The notes: generated from the sequence alone by a model not told the origin. A stretch of 64,000 nucleotides of DNA from Gyrodactylus bullatarudis (GCA_012064415.1 SSNU01000261.1:1-64000); one strand, 5' to 3'; positions 45,242-64,000 are shown, counted from the first letter of the stretch. Program-made: numbers and translations.

Positions 45242-48200
45242 AAAGAAAACAATGACCATGGATACTGCAAACCAACTTTAAACCCTCCCCCTTTTATGCT
45301 CCGGAATGATACAACCAATCAGAGGATATTATTGTACATTAAATTTATTATATAATAAAATAAATATAAGCTTTATTACTAAATATCCACTTGACTTCCA
45401 AATCCTCTAAATGACTCTTTCATTTGAAACTAAAAATAAGATTTATTCAGTGTTCTATCAAATAGTATAATTTTGAAGATATTAATAACTACCATTTGGT
45501 CTAATACAAGTTTTACGATTTTGCAAGATATAAATTTCACTGCTCCCAAGTATTTTTACACTTTTCATAAGTTTATATAGTTATAATTATCCCTCTGTCC
45601 AAGTAATGAATCTATGAGTAGAGATAAAGATATGGGTCAAATTGAGTTTCTCAAGATGATTCTAATTGTGAGTCTTAGAATATTTGACAACTATTATTGT
45701 ACTTATACTAATAGCAAAAACATTGGGTTTAATTAATGTCTGATTGTTTATATGTCCATATATTAGTTGATTCCTTGCAGAAATGTTGTAACTGAAATCA
45801 CATTCTTTAAAAGTCTACAGACTGCACAAGGGGGTTGTTGAAAAATCAGGTGAGATACTAATAATTTTAGAAGGAATGAATTGAAGATCAGCTGAGAGAA
45901 CTCTTTATTCCTTTACACATTGTCAGTATCTTTTTTCATCATCAAAATTTAGACACTCAAAGTTATAGGAAGGAGAAAGAGATGAAACCAGGTTAAAAAT
46001 AGATTATGAAGAAAAAACTTTTCTATCTATTATGTAATGGTGCAATTTTTATATGGTTGGAATAATCGAGAAAATTTGTTCTTGTCTTGTTAGAGAAAAG
46101 ATATCCTCATTTTGATAAACTGTTCACATGATGTTTGTGGTTAGGTATATTTTAATTGTAAGTCTAATTTTTCAATTTGTTTAGTTAATTTGTCACTTTG
46201 GTATCTTGGGGATTTTCTATTGAATTAGAATTTTGAGTTTTTTTTGTTAGAAAGTTAATCTACAAATAAAGTGGTAAAGACATGAATTTGAAAAATTTCT
46301 CCTATAACTTTGAGGACAAACATTTAAACTTGTATTTAAGTTTGTGAAATAAATAATTTTTAGAGAATTCAAGAAAAGTTCATTCTTCGATAGAATCCGA
46401 AACAAGAAAACTTAAAATATCTCCAATTTTTCTAAGAAAATTTTTTCTTAAATCGTTGAAAGTGTTCCTTTTGAACCAGTTTCCAAAATATCTTCTGAAA
46501 AATTCGAATTGTTGATAAAAGAGAACAACAATCAAGCAATGCTGAAAGCTCGAGATCCTCATACGAATCCGAATTTTACTCATAGAATTGACATTTTGTT
46601 ATCTGAATAAAGAAATCTTGTATTTCAAAATATTGAAATAACGACAATCAACAAAATCATTTGAAGTCTAAACCAGCTTGAAAGTTTTCATGATTTTTTC
46701 CTAGACTGTCTTGTCTGATAGTTGAAAAGAGATTTTTCAAGATATATATACGATAATAATACATAAATATGGCTACACCCAAAATGTGTGGAGACATATG
46801 CGATGAAAAATTTTGAAGATTCACAAATAATTACTTGTATCAAACAAAAATCAAACTTTTACAGACAAAGTTGCTTGATTTTCATCTTTTGTTAACATAT
46901 AACCTAGTTTTACTCGCATTATAGTTGAATTACAAACTCAGGATAAAAAATATCTGTAAAAAATTCAATCTGGCTAAAATTGGGCCAATTATTAATACGA
47001 AAATGCACTAAATTTCAATTTTTTCATTGTTTGTTTTCGAAATGATTACAAAGAGATTAAGCGATATGGGATCAAAATTAGACTGATGATTTGAATTCTA
47101 CCAAAACACTTAAGAGAAATTAAACAATCTGAATTACTCAATGAAGAGAAATGAGTACACAAGGCTAGAAAATTTAACCTTTTCTTGAAAACTGTGGGTT
47201 TTTTGGAACTTCTATGGCCAAGTAGAAAATTTTGATCGCAAATTTCATATAATCGCTTCAATTCTCTGAAATTGATATAAAATTTTCGAAAATTATTAAT
47301 CTTTCATTACAATTATTAATTATAGAACTAAAAACATAATTTTTTCCTGACCATCCTAGAAAGAATATTGAGATCCCAATCTGTCATCCTCTTATCAACT
47401 AGCTGTATAATATAATACAGTGTATATAGGATCGCATCAGTAAAAGATTAAATTATATCTTCCTGAACTTCTATAAGAGATTTTACAATAAATTTAAATT
47501 AAGCCTTTCGAGGCAATATCTACAGGAAAGAGTATGACAAACTAACAAAGTCTAAAATTAAGATTCATACCTTATGAATAAACGATTAAAAGTATTTTTA
47601 ATAGATAATAGAGGTTAAAATTGGCATTTTTTTGGCTCTAAAACCAATTATCTTTTAAACTATAAGAGATATCGAGCAAGCGATTGCATATTAGAAGTCT
47701 AAGGCTATTGTTTTACTGTAGAAAGATCTCAGCAAATAGGTTTTCAAAAAAACGTTCTAAATATTTTTCCAAATACAGGATTATTTGACAGCATTTTCAA
47801 AAAATCAGCCTTCTTCAAGTAACTATGGTTGCATCAGTGAAAATCTATCTTTATAAATTATACATAATTTTGTAGCTTAAAGTTCCTCTCTAATGAGGGG
47901 TGGAAAAATTATTTTAAGTATCTTTCAGTTAAAATTATCGCTCGAGAAAGAGCTGTGTTCCTCTGGTGGAACAATGGGACATGAAGGGTTAATAAAATAG
48001 GAAGATGACCCGAATTAATTCTCCGGTTTTCTACTGATAAAATTATTGACTCAATAATATTGAGGCTAAATCATATTTTTCATTTGTGGCTTCATTCGGT
48101 CTAAAAATAACTAAATAAAGTTTCTATTACAAAAAATGGATATGATTATTTCTCTTATATACCAAAAATAATTACATCGAAAAAAATTTGTTGAGCTCCA

Positions 48201-50023
48201 TCAAACTTTGTTACATCAACATAATAATATTGTGAATTATAGTTTAAGGACACGAAATACTACTAAAGTAATGAGATTTCTTTGTCCTCTTACCAGGGAT
48301 ATGTTAGTCACCATTAGAGGATAATTCATTTCGTAATATAATTAAATTCTATTATTATGTTATTTATTGACAATAGCAACAGAATAGATAGAAAGATCAG
48401 TCTGTAAGTCAATTCAATCATATTTATGAGAGAAATTTTGAGCATGTAAGTATAAGAAATATTTTCGAACAAGAAATTGCATGAAACGACATCAATCGAC
48501 CCCCTACTTGAAGGTTAAATGACATTGAAAATGGATCAAGCATTTACAAACCAGGAATTTCAAAAGTGAAATTACAACTGCTCTTACATAACAGCAAGTA
48601 TAAAAAATAATTTCAACGCCACACAATCCAACTGAAAGCCATAAAATACGGAAATAAATCAGCTTTTAGATATTAAATTTTCATTCGACCTAATTAAGCT
48701 TAGGTCAAGTTCTACTGTATATCTGAAAAGACATAACTTTTGTCAGCTTAATAAAATATTTGTCTAGATTTTATTTCTGTCTTTCAGATGCTTCTATTTA
48801 TCAGAGGTATTTTCTAAAATATATCATTTTCAAGACCTTATTTGTAAAAAAATAATCATGACAAGCCATTTTTTCCGAATTATTTATGAGTGATAAAAAT
48901 CTATGAGAAAAATTGTTACTAATCTCTAGCTAGAGACAAGGGATTTTATTTTAGAAGACAAATGGATCGGTTCATATAACAAATATACAGTATCCTTTTG
49001 GCTGGCTTAGGATCAGATAAAAGGTTCTAGAATATTTAATCCTGGTATTTCACTATGGTAAGAAACCTAAAAATACAGATATTCAATAAGAATGTGATCT
49101 GGATTTCACGATCAAATAACTTGCTCTGACTATTTATGAAATCTATAAACGAGACTTTTCGAAGGTCAAACCTTAACCTTCACAAACCTTAACCATGTGA
49201 TCCAAAACCCTGATTTTGATCGTTCGCTTACAAGTAGACCTACATAAAACAGGATTTTTTAGAGTGCTTTTTAAGGGAAACTTTAATGAAAAAGGACCCT
49301 GTCTTTTGTAAAAATTGATGTTTTCAAACTCTCTATTACGTCTATGATCTTCATAATAAAGCTATAAAAACTCAATTTCTCACACTTCTAAATTTTACCC
49401 TTTGAAAACGAAAGTTGAACGGAAAACTAAATGCACTAGTCATTTTTTTGTAAAATTTTGATAAATTTGTATATTTTTCCTCATATATTACGCCCCAGCT
49501 TCTTCGGACTGAAGTCGCCAATGAGTTAAGCAGCAGACTGTATTAGAAATTTCTAGAAAAATGATTTCTACTATTTCCACTCAGAAATTGGATGAATTAA
49601 AATCTAATGAACCAGAATTACTTGTTCAAAAAATAAAATTATTTCCGGATTTCTCAAATCATAGATCTTGTTTGTATAAACGAAATGGACAATATCCCTC
49701 AAACAGATAAGTTGAGATTTAAAAATAATGTGAAAATTTATTTGGCTGAATACCAGTGGCAAACCAAGCTTTTATCATGTTAACTGCCAGGTGATTTGAC
49801 TCAGTGGATTGAAATTGACATTTGCGTCGTTCCCGAACCAGACCATTACAGAAATTTGTTTAATAAAACTAGGTGGCTCCAATATTGTATTTTATTTTAA
49901 CGCTCCACGGCAAGTAGTCATAAATCGGTTAAATTTATTTAAATATAAATTTAATTAATTTAATTTTAGATAGAGAAAATAATTTACTATCCATTTTATC
50001 CAAAGTACAGTGTTGCATGGAAA
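45242..50023. other. Intergenic, repeat-bearing, no gene seen
   Basis: It starts with the Penelope 3' UTR (AATAAAATAAA near 45355). A diverged CTAGTT-family unit is at about 46905-47408 (right end CTTATCAACTAGCTG). The remainder is AT-rich with scattered stops in all frames. Confidence 0.4.
46905..47408. repeat. CTAGTT-family diverged unit
   Basis: The right end CATCCTCTTATCAACTAGCT and the internal ACGAAAATGCACTAAATTTC match the 24.4 and 29.4 kb units. The left end is degraded. Confidence 0.4.
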
Positions 50024-50468
50024 AATTCTATTCAATGATATTTACCATTTTTGTAGAGAATTTTTCGCTGATTTTACATGTGTAGTTCTTAATAAATTCT
50101 ACAATAGAGTTATTCGGTAGAAACTGAAAACCCGATTTGCAGGGCTTTGCCTTTCAATAGAGAAAAATGGGAATGAGATAGAAAGACAGAAATGACATCA
50201 TCTTGTTCAGGAATAAATTCTTAACAAAAATTATAGAAGGAAATTTTCCCTTTCTGAACTATTCATTGTCAAAGTTGAAAATTCACCAATTTATTTCGAA
50301 AATCTTCAACTCAATTTTATGCCAATCTAAGCACCTTGTAGGAAAGAAATCTACTCCAATTAGAAGACAAGAAGCACATATCTGAAATCAGCGAAAAATT
50401 CCCTACAAAAATGGAAAATATCATTGAGTAGAAAAAAAATAAAGTCCGATTTGTAAGACTGTGTTATT
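50024..50468. mobile_element. MITE, copy 2
   Basis: The inverted core CAATGATATTTACCATTTTT at 50033 and, complemented, CAATGATATTTTCCATTTTT ending at 50426 define about 43-nt subterminal arms. The right end GTAAGACTGTGTTATT equals the terminal repeat of the 16.76 kb copy. The interior matches that copy in reverse orientation. The left extreme end is diverged. Confidence 0.6.
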
Positions 50469-50779
50469 AATTTTTGGTTTTTCTATTCCGTTCGATTATA
50501 ATATAGTGTAATCATTTTTCTCAATAGGGATAATTTGACTCGAGCCAAGCGAGTTATTTTAGTGATTTGTTAAATACGGTCAACGGTTAGCGTGTTAGAA
50601 TGAATTCTTCCAAATCCTTTAAAACAGTTCTTCATTTTGTGATAATAGAAAACTAATGTTGATAGTTGAAGGTGATTTTTCCGAGATGGCACTTGCCAGA
50701 TTTCCTAGTCCTGGATCACAATCACCCATCAATACATTTTCTTGATGGGCTCAGCTAATGAATAAAAATATAGACGAAT

Positions 50780-51781
50780 TCCAGCTGCTGTTATATATGT
50801 CGATATCTCAAAAGCTTTTAACAAATTACTTTTCAATGTCATCAAAAATTCTCTCATAAGAAATATGGTTAACCCCCACATCATCAACCTCACTCTGGAA
50901 TTCTTGCAAAACCGATCTCAATATGTCTCCTTTAAAGGATCTTTATCAGCCCTATCCCATATAAGCTCCGGAGTCCTACAAGGATCCACAATTGGGCCCA
51001 CTCTGTTCAATTTTGTTTTTGCACATATATTTTTCTCGTCTCCTGGTGTTACATATTTTTAATATGCTGATGAAAATAAGATTTTATGTCCCATTAATCA
51101 GAACTCTGACACAATCCAACAAGAGCTCAATCACTTATCACTCGTTCAAATTGGACTGACCCTTAACCATCTCAAAACCAAAATTCTCTGTCTCTCACCC
51201 AACATTCAACTGGAGTCAAATCTTCTTCCCTTATTGGTATCTCAGATAAAGGACCTTGGACTCAACTATAATTATAGTAATAATTATTATAATAATAAAC
51301 TTGAAACCTCAGTTCATGCTGTAACCATCCTCAAGTCCCTAAGAATCAAATCGTACTTCCTACGAAAATTCGTTCATGCGCCAGACCTAAGACTGCTGTT
51401 ATTCAACCAATTTATTCTGCCCCATCTCGTTGAGCTTCCTTGTTATGTAACCTAGCAGCGGGGACAATTTAAAAAATTGAAACTCTCCAGTATCAGTTCC
51501 TCCGATCTTGTTTTGGACAATGTTCGTACAAAGAGCTACTTAACAGATCAAATCTCCACCCTATTTGGATGAGAAGGATTGCCTCCTCTGCAGCACTTTA
51601 CCACAAGATTCCTCCTCCTCCTGACCACTGTTGTCATCTACGCTCCTCAAGAGGTTTTACAATACTATTGACTACCCTGCACGCGCTCAGACACAGATTC
51701 CAATTAAACTTTAACGTTTTCAAAAACCAAAAAAATCTCACAGATTGTAAATATTGCAAACTTTGTACCAGATTCACATGA
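50780..51781 (+). mobile_element. LINE reverse-transcriptase fragment
   Basis: The plus strand reads IYVDISKAFNKLLFN (motif A), FLQNRSQYVSFKGS, SGVLQGSTIGPTLFN (motif B) and, after a TAA, YADENKILCP (motif C with Glu instead of the usual residue after DD). GLTLNHLKTKILCLSP, SQIKDLGLNY and QFILPHLVELPCYVT follow. Only about one stop interrupts the RT core, so it is younger than the 5.3 and 8.4 kb fragments but still truncated at both ends. Confidence 0.8.
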
Positions 51782-53515
51782 CTATTTTACTAATTTTTTT
51801 CAAAGTTCTTTTTTATTATAAATTGTTTCAAATTAGGAATTATTGTTAAAGTAATTCCGTATTTACTTCAAAGTAGTTCGATGTTTATAAAAAGGATATA
51901 TGATTTTTAACTAAAATTCCATTTTTCCCCAAGAATACGGTAATGACGAGGTTCACTTAGTGCCGCAAACTTTTGAAAAAAATTATGAATTTTTCATTTA
52001 GTTAAAGATGAACCTAGGAAATGTTTCTAAAAAAATTTAACATTAGCTTCTTTATTCATAAACTCATGTCATGTTTATTCAAATTACAGGCAGGCTTGAT
52101 ATCAAGGAGGGATTTTCATATTTTAAAAATAAATAAATCTCATAATACAATTTTACAAATTGAAAATCTTCAACTTTTTCTGGTGTACGAAAATGATTGA
52201 TAAATTTTTCAAATAGCTAACAAACTCTTTTGGTCCTTTAACTTCTCATTTGTGCAGATTTCCAGGCAAAGACTTTTGCATTTAGCCGACAAAAGACTCT
52301 AGATTGAAGAGTCTTTCTTCAAATGTGAATGAATCAAAGTTGATAATATTTGAGCCAATTGAGCTACATTTACATGAACAATCTAAATAGAAAATTCAAT
52401 TTTACATTGACAATTAACAATAACATTTATGATCTTTTACAAGGAATAAATTCTGGAAAATTTTCTCCATGGACATATGTCTGTTTCATAATTGAATTTT
52501 TTCTTTGTTGTGATATGAAGAGTATAAAATATATAATTTTCATTAATATTGTTAAATGATGCGACCATGCTAGTTATACTAGGAAATCATCCCGGGAATT
52601 ATAACGTTTCCTTTGTAGGCCAAAGAGTTGTGATACCTTGGCTGTAATTTGTAAAAATATATTATCTAGAAAATGTTTTATTGAATCTGTAGGGCAAAAC
52701 CGTTGACAAAACATCTTCAGTTTGAATCGTAAGGAACTAAAATAAACATGATATTCGAGTATCTTTCGAAATTCATTCATCCAAAACACAGAAGATGTCA
52801 CAATAATTATTGTGATAAGATCTAAATTTAAAAAAATGTGTTAGAATTGAAAATTTTTATTATTCAATACCAAAAAATGTATAGCAATGGCAGAAATTTT
52901 AAGTTATAATACAGTCCAGCAAAAACTTATACTTATTAAGAAAAACTTAACTAATAGTCTACATATCAACGGTTACAAATTTACTCGTTCAGACAGAATT
53001 GACGATCCTCATGGAGGCGTGCTATATACTATCATAATAATATTAGTATATCATCAACAATGAGATTCAGTTTTCACGGAAATGAATTTCTAATCATAAA
53101 AGCAACTAAACTTGGAAATTCTAAACGTATCAAGGTAATGCTCTAGTTCGGGAACGACGCAAAATTTTATCTACGGGCGTATCACACATGAACCAATGAA
53201 AATCAAGTAGGTCCTTAAGTACTATTCTTTTCCTATTATGGCCTATTTAGATATATTCATGTTTATAATCAACCTATTCTTGAAGTAGCCTATTCTTAAT
53301 ACAATTGTGTATGCTCTAGTTGAGGAACGAAGCTTTCTATCTTGTCTTTGTTTCATTTTTGTCAATCCTCTTTAAGTTTTAATAAAAAATTATGGATTTT
53401 CTTTGTTTTTCCAAGCGGTTCTAATCCCATTTAAAAGGTAACAGATATTTTTAGACATAAATCAGAATAGTCTAGTCCTTTCTATTTCTATCATTAAAAG
53501 GGATCTCGGTTGATG
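51782..53515. other. Intergenic, no gene seen
   Basis: AT-rich. Two TIR-like strings (GCTCTAGTTCGGGAACGACG at about 53140 and a diverged copy near 53311) precede the Merlin relic. Open frames at 52350 and 52574 have no recognisable content. Confidence 0.35.
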
Positions 53516-53870
53516 GTGGTATAAGTCACAGAGTTGAGATTGATGAGACTAATTTCGCCAAACAAAATATTATCGTGGTCGAATTCTTAGAAATGAATAG
53601 CAAGTTGGCGCTTATGATCAAGATACCAAATGTGTTGGTAATATCGCAATCGGCTTGTTCTCGGCAACATTAATCTCATATATATCAATGGCGAGGATAC
53701 TTGGATTTGGCTACTGCTTGCTGCTGGCATCTTAAGATTAACTATAGTCTTAATTATGCAGATCCACCAGATACTATCCATACCAACTGTGTTTAGAGGC
53801 TCAAGTAATATAAATCGGACAGTGGCAAGGCTAAGAATTGTAGAAGATAAAATTTTATAATGACTCTTCA
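53516..53870 (+). mobile_element. Merlin/ISXO2-type DDE transposase relic
   Basis: The plus strand reads DGGISHRVEIDETNFAKQ, matching the family GGxGxxVEIDExKFG block. After a frame slip it reads TKYYRGRILRNE (family RKYNRGR). Further on it reads INYSLNYADPPDTIHTN, matching the NHSxNFVDPxTGxHTN block before the catalytic Glu region. Frame slips and stops mark it as dead. Confidence 0.6.
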
Positions 53871-54149
53871 ACAAAATAGCAATAGATTGACGAGTAATCT
53901 TCAACAGTCTTTCAATCGGGTTTCTTGATCCAGAAAACAGAGATGCCCTCTTAATAACTTCAATTAAAGAGATGTCAATATGATAATAATAATCAACGAT
54001 GATATTGATGATGTAGATTTAGCTAATTCATCATTTTTTAAATGAAAAATTAAATTTTTACCAAAGAACCAGAAATCTCTTTTTTATCAAATTAATTTCA
54101 TATTTTACATCTACTCTTGAATATCTATTTTAAGTTGTATATGTTACCT

Positions 54150-54868
54150 GTAATCTTGTTACTCTTGATAGTCTCAAGAATCCCGGGAATCTTGTTACTA
54201 GTAACAAGTTTAACTGACAATAACTAATTTTTTGACTTTCAGAATTTAGAAAGAATAATCACTCAGTTTATTCATAAGTTATGAATCATAACACCCCTAG
54301 GATTTTTTCAGAATCTCTTTGCAAAAGTGTTACACATCAATAGAACCTTCAAATATAATAAATTTTAATTCCAAGTACCATCATCTTGTGACGTATCCAA
54401 TGAGACATACAATAGATCAGAATTGAATTTGGAAATAGTAATAGGCCATCTGGAGAACAAAGCCAAGATACTGTTGCAAACCAAAAGGACATTCAATGTT
54501 GGAGAAAATGTTTTAGTGAAAGTATCGGAATTTGATCTATCAAAACTCGATTTCAAAAGTTATTGTGTGTAATACTTGAAGTTATAGAAATTTTCTACAA
54601 GGTCGGAACTAAGACAGCAATAATTGAAGGTCTTTATTCAGCAAATTAACTGACTAGGGTCAATGAAAATTTCTTGTCAATCGAGGAAGTTCCTGAACTT
54701 ATTTATTCAGTACAAAGAATGAAAAGTCTCCATTCATTTTTAAATGACCAAGGCTTCTTCAAGTGTGACTGCAAAACAAAATGAGATACATTGAAATGTA
54801 AATGCAGAAAAGAAGGCCGTTTGTGCAATTCAAGATGTCACAGCAGTCTTTCTTATACGAATGAATAA
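54150..54868 (+). mobile_element. Integrase-type (Ginger/KRBA2-like) transposon relic
   Basis: The left end has TAATCTTGTTACTCTTGATA, related to the ends of the 22.75 kb element. The plus frame then reads NVGENVLVKVSEFDLSKLDF, and after a slip YKVGTKTAIIEGLYSAN, SIEEVPELIYSVQRM and GFFKCDCKTK followed, after a stop, by DTLKCKCRKEGRLCNSRCH. This order (SH3-like segment, IGTKxG, then a CxC Cys-rich tail) is typical of KRBA2-like integrases. Several stops are present. Confidence 0.6.
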
Positions 54869-54979
54869 ATTTTTATGATACAGCTGTATTTGATTACTTT
54901 TCAAACAAAAAACTAACTATAAATAAGAGAAAAACTCGAAGGATTATTTTGAAAAATTTACTAGATCTCAAAGATTTGG

Positions 54980-55660
54980 TAAAAGTTTAGATTATAAATG
55001 AAATTTGATCAGATATTGGTATTCTCCTACAAGCTCACAATCTCAAACAAGTAGTATCTTCACCTACTAGAGCTGAAAACATTCTTGACTGCATTTTCAT
55101 GGACACTACAACACTATCTTACTATTTTGAAATTCAAGAAGTATATCAAACCAAAGATCATCTAGGAGTTTTCTGTATCATTGAAACTAATTCCAACGAA
55201 AATACGACAATTATAAATACTAACAAATCAATCTTCTACGAATTCACTGATTTTAACGTTTGGAGAACAATAACCGTTATGCCTCAAAACTTCCTCCTCT
55301 GGAGTTCCTCAAGGATCAAAAATTGGACCATTACTTTTTAATACAGTCTTTGCTGAAATTAATTCCTCAACATACAAAATCTTCAAATATGCTGACGACT
55401 TTAATATAGTCTTTCATTTCAACAATACCTATGATGGTAGTATTATCAACTCAGAACTATCCATCATAATTAACACACTGAAAACATTTGGATTAACGCC
55501 CAATATAGACAAGTCATTCTACATCATACCAGATGAAACAGCTATTTTTGACTTAAACATTTACATAAACGAAGACAAAATCCTACCCAAAGAGTTAGTC
55601 AAAGAATTTGGTGTTACTTAATCATGGAAATTTGACTTCACTGATCACTACAATAATGTA
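54980..55660 (+). mobile_element. LINE fragment with internal deletion
   Basis: The endonuclease C-terminus (HNLKQVVSSPTRAENILDCI) is followed within 200 nt by late RT text: after a stop FNTVFAEINSS, then IFKYADDFNIVFHFN and FGLTPNIDKSFYIIP. The RT fingers and motif A are missing. It is interrupted at its 3' side by foldback element C. Confidence 0.7.
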
Positions 55661-55662
55661 AG

Positions 55663-56290
55663 GCTAGTTAATATGAAGATGGGAATTTATGCTTTTTACA
55701 AAATTATGAATTTTTTCACCAAGAAATCGAATTTGATCAAGATTTTTTGGAATCTAGATCGTAGGTTCCACTTTGAGGATCTGAAGAAAAAAAATTTGAA
55801 AAAAATCAAATTTTAAGAAAGTTATGGCATATTTCAAATCTAGCGATGGCGCCGGATTCCCATTTTTTTGAACTTTGAGTTAATAATTCTTGTTGATTTA
55901 AAAGTGAGAGAGTGATCAAAAGTTGATTTTTAGGATCACGATTAGTCAAAGAAACCGATTATGACTATGAAAATTTCATTGAACTCGCCAATTTCCAGGG
56001 ATCTTGAATCATCAAAATTTCATCGATTTTCAAGTAGTGAAAATGTTCAAAAAATCAAAATTCTATTTTCACAAGAAGAGGGGCGGATTCTCAAAATCTG
56101 AATCAGTATATTTGATTTCTTTGACTAATCGTGATCCTAAAAATCAACTTTTGATCACTCTCTCACTTTTAAATCAACAAAAATTATTAACTCAAAGTTC
56201 AAAAAAATGGGAATCCGGCGCCATCGCTAGATTTGAAATATGCCATAACTTTCTTAAAATTTGATTTTTTTTCTTCAGATCCTGAAAGTA
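55663..56290. mobile_element. Foldback element C with long near-identical arms
   Basis: The outer left end GCTAGTTAATATGAAGATGG is the family terminus. Inner arms at about 55780-55960 and 56115-56290 are reverse complements for about 170 nt with few differences (left GGCGCCGGATTCCCATTTTT, right AAAATGGGAATCCGGCGCCA). The right outer part is missing. It is inserted after LINE text, so it is younger than the LINE. Confidence 0.8.
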
Positions 56291-57582
56291 ACTCGTCGTC
56301 TTAAACCTTTTAGCTACCTCTTCTGGTTTAGAAGCTATACTCGGTAGTATCTATAAAATTTCAATTGTTTTAGAAAAAGCTAAAAATTTAAAACTCTTTT
56401 TGAAGCTGATAGGACTGATTGATATGTGTGAAAATAACTGCGATAAAAATTAGGGTGAATATCTCGAATATAACCAATAACAGTGAAAAACTCGGTTTTT
56501 TTTATTTCTTTGAATTTTTAAAGGAAATTTTCACTTTGATCAAATAGCAGTAAAAAATCATTCAAATCTAAAAAATAAAATACAAAAAAGTTGAGTTTTT
56601 CGCTGTCATTGGGACATTCACCCTAATTTTCAATAAATTTTTCAGAATCTTTTTATTTCGATCTGATGAACGTACTCTCAAAATTTCATTGAGTAAACAG
56701 GAAAAAAGTGTCATTTTGCTAGACTGTGGAATTAAAAATTGTTTCAATCAATATTTCTATTACCAAGTTGTAAGATATGAGGTTCAATGCCTACCTGTAA
56801 AGTCTATAAACTTTTTGTTTTGATGTTATAAGTATTTTCAAGAGTCAAAGATTGAAAGACAGGAATCATTCATGGTTGATAATAATTTCAAAATAATCAT
56901 TCTTCATAGTTTAAGAGATCTTTTGTTTTATCATAAATTTTCATGGATGATGATTCGTCCTTTGAATAGAGTTTAAAAATTCTCTATAATTTACTCTAAT
57001 GATGATTTATAGTAAATCAACCCTTTCTCTAAAATAATATAAATTTAGATATCATCTTTATCGATTGTCTAATCAAAAAAATTAATATTTTTCGCACAAA
57101 TGACGTCTTAATATATTTTGAGTGCAAGAAAATATACCTCTGGCAGTTCATTAGGAAGATATGGAATTTGGTGAGAACTTTTTGACTTTAGTTTTGACAT
57201 AATAAGTTTTTTTTCTTTTTTTTAAGAGAGAATTCGATTAAATAAAATTTAAAAATTTTTTAGCTTCTGTAAATGATTAATGTCTCGAAATTATATTTCT
57301 AATGAATAAAAACATGCTCAAAATTACTTTAAAAAGTTTTAAAAAATTCAAAAGATTAAAAAAAACTACAATTTAAATTAAAGGATTACCCTGGGATTAT
57401 AAGAATTAATTTTAGTTAATGCTCTCAAATATTTCATAAATTTTGCCATAGAATATAATCGAAATTATTTAACTGGATTATAATGAATGTAATAAGTAAG
57501 TATGGTAGTAGTATTGAATCGATAGAATGTTTGAAAAAAGTGTTTAAAATTCAAATTTACACAAATAAACAAAAGAAATTAC
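56291..57582. other. Non-coding stretch 3' of the Ca2+ pump
   Basis: It should contain the terminal exon of the pump (last membrane span and tail), but I could not identify it. Another decayed repeat (TCACTTTGATCAAATAGCAG area, 56.45-56.65 kb) looks self-complementary around a TAGGGTGAAT / ATTCACCCTA pair. Confidence 0.35.

Positions 57583-64000
<6,418 letters not shown>

Noticed and set aside
57400..57582. Terminal SPCA exon directly downstream
   Set aside because: Reading through the donor stops within 10 codons, and no frame in 57.0-57.58 kb on the minus strand resembles the last membrane span, so I left the gene open at its 3' end.

Overview
The window is nuclear DNA of an invertebrate animal. 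It is AT-rich, its genes are split by GT-AG introns, and it carries many degenerate non-LTR, Penelope-like and cut-and-paste transposons. The gene set (uroporphyrinogen-III synthase, an ANKRA2/RFXANK-type ankyrin protein, APMAP, a DUSP11-type RNA phosphatase, a kainate-type glutamate receptor with large introns, and an SPCA Ca2+ pump) is metazoan. A haem-synthesis gene argues against nematodes and ticks, which are known to have lost much of that pathway. I cannot fix the taxon further.

Layout. (1) 0.4-4.1 kb is a compact cluster of four genes with intergenic gaps of 73-183 nt and, in two of them, introns of only 26, 29 and 36 nt: UROS (+), ankyrin protein (-), APMAP (+), DUSP11 (-). (2) 5.2-9.5 kb is a transposon zone: a 5'-truncated LINE (-), a tRNA-headed SINE (-), a second LINE fragment (+) and a frameshifted RPL37 retropseudogene. 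(3) 9.5-14.3 kb is mostly non-coding. (4) 14.36-37.66 kb is one kainate-type ionotropic glutamate receptor gene on the plus strand. I rebuilt it as 16 exons that join in frame (about 1046 codons; the start-Met exon was not found). Its large introns hold several MITE/foldback elements, a Penelope relic and a relic of an integrase-type DNA transposon. (5) 39.1-41.7 kb has a putative two-exon Asn-rich gene (-). (6) 43.2-45.2 kb is a Penelope-like retroelement with an intact reverse transcriptase plus GIY-YIG ORF. (7) 45.2-57 kb is a graveyard: a MITE, LINE fragments, a Merlin/ISXO2-type relic, a KRBA2/Ginger-like integrase relic and a long-armed foldback element. (8) 57.6-64.0 kb is the 3' two-thirds of a secretory-pathway Ca2+-ATPase (-), running off the right edge.

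The genes do not form a pathway. The main biological signals are the very short introns of the left cluster, the Asn at the pore Q/R site of the kainate-type receptor, and a foldback-element family that makes up most of at least two introns. All calls are by eye; no database search was run.
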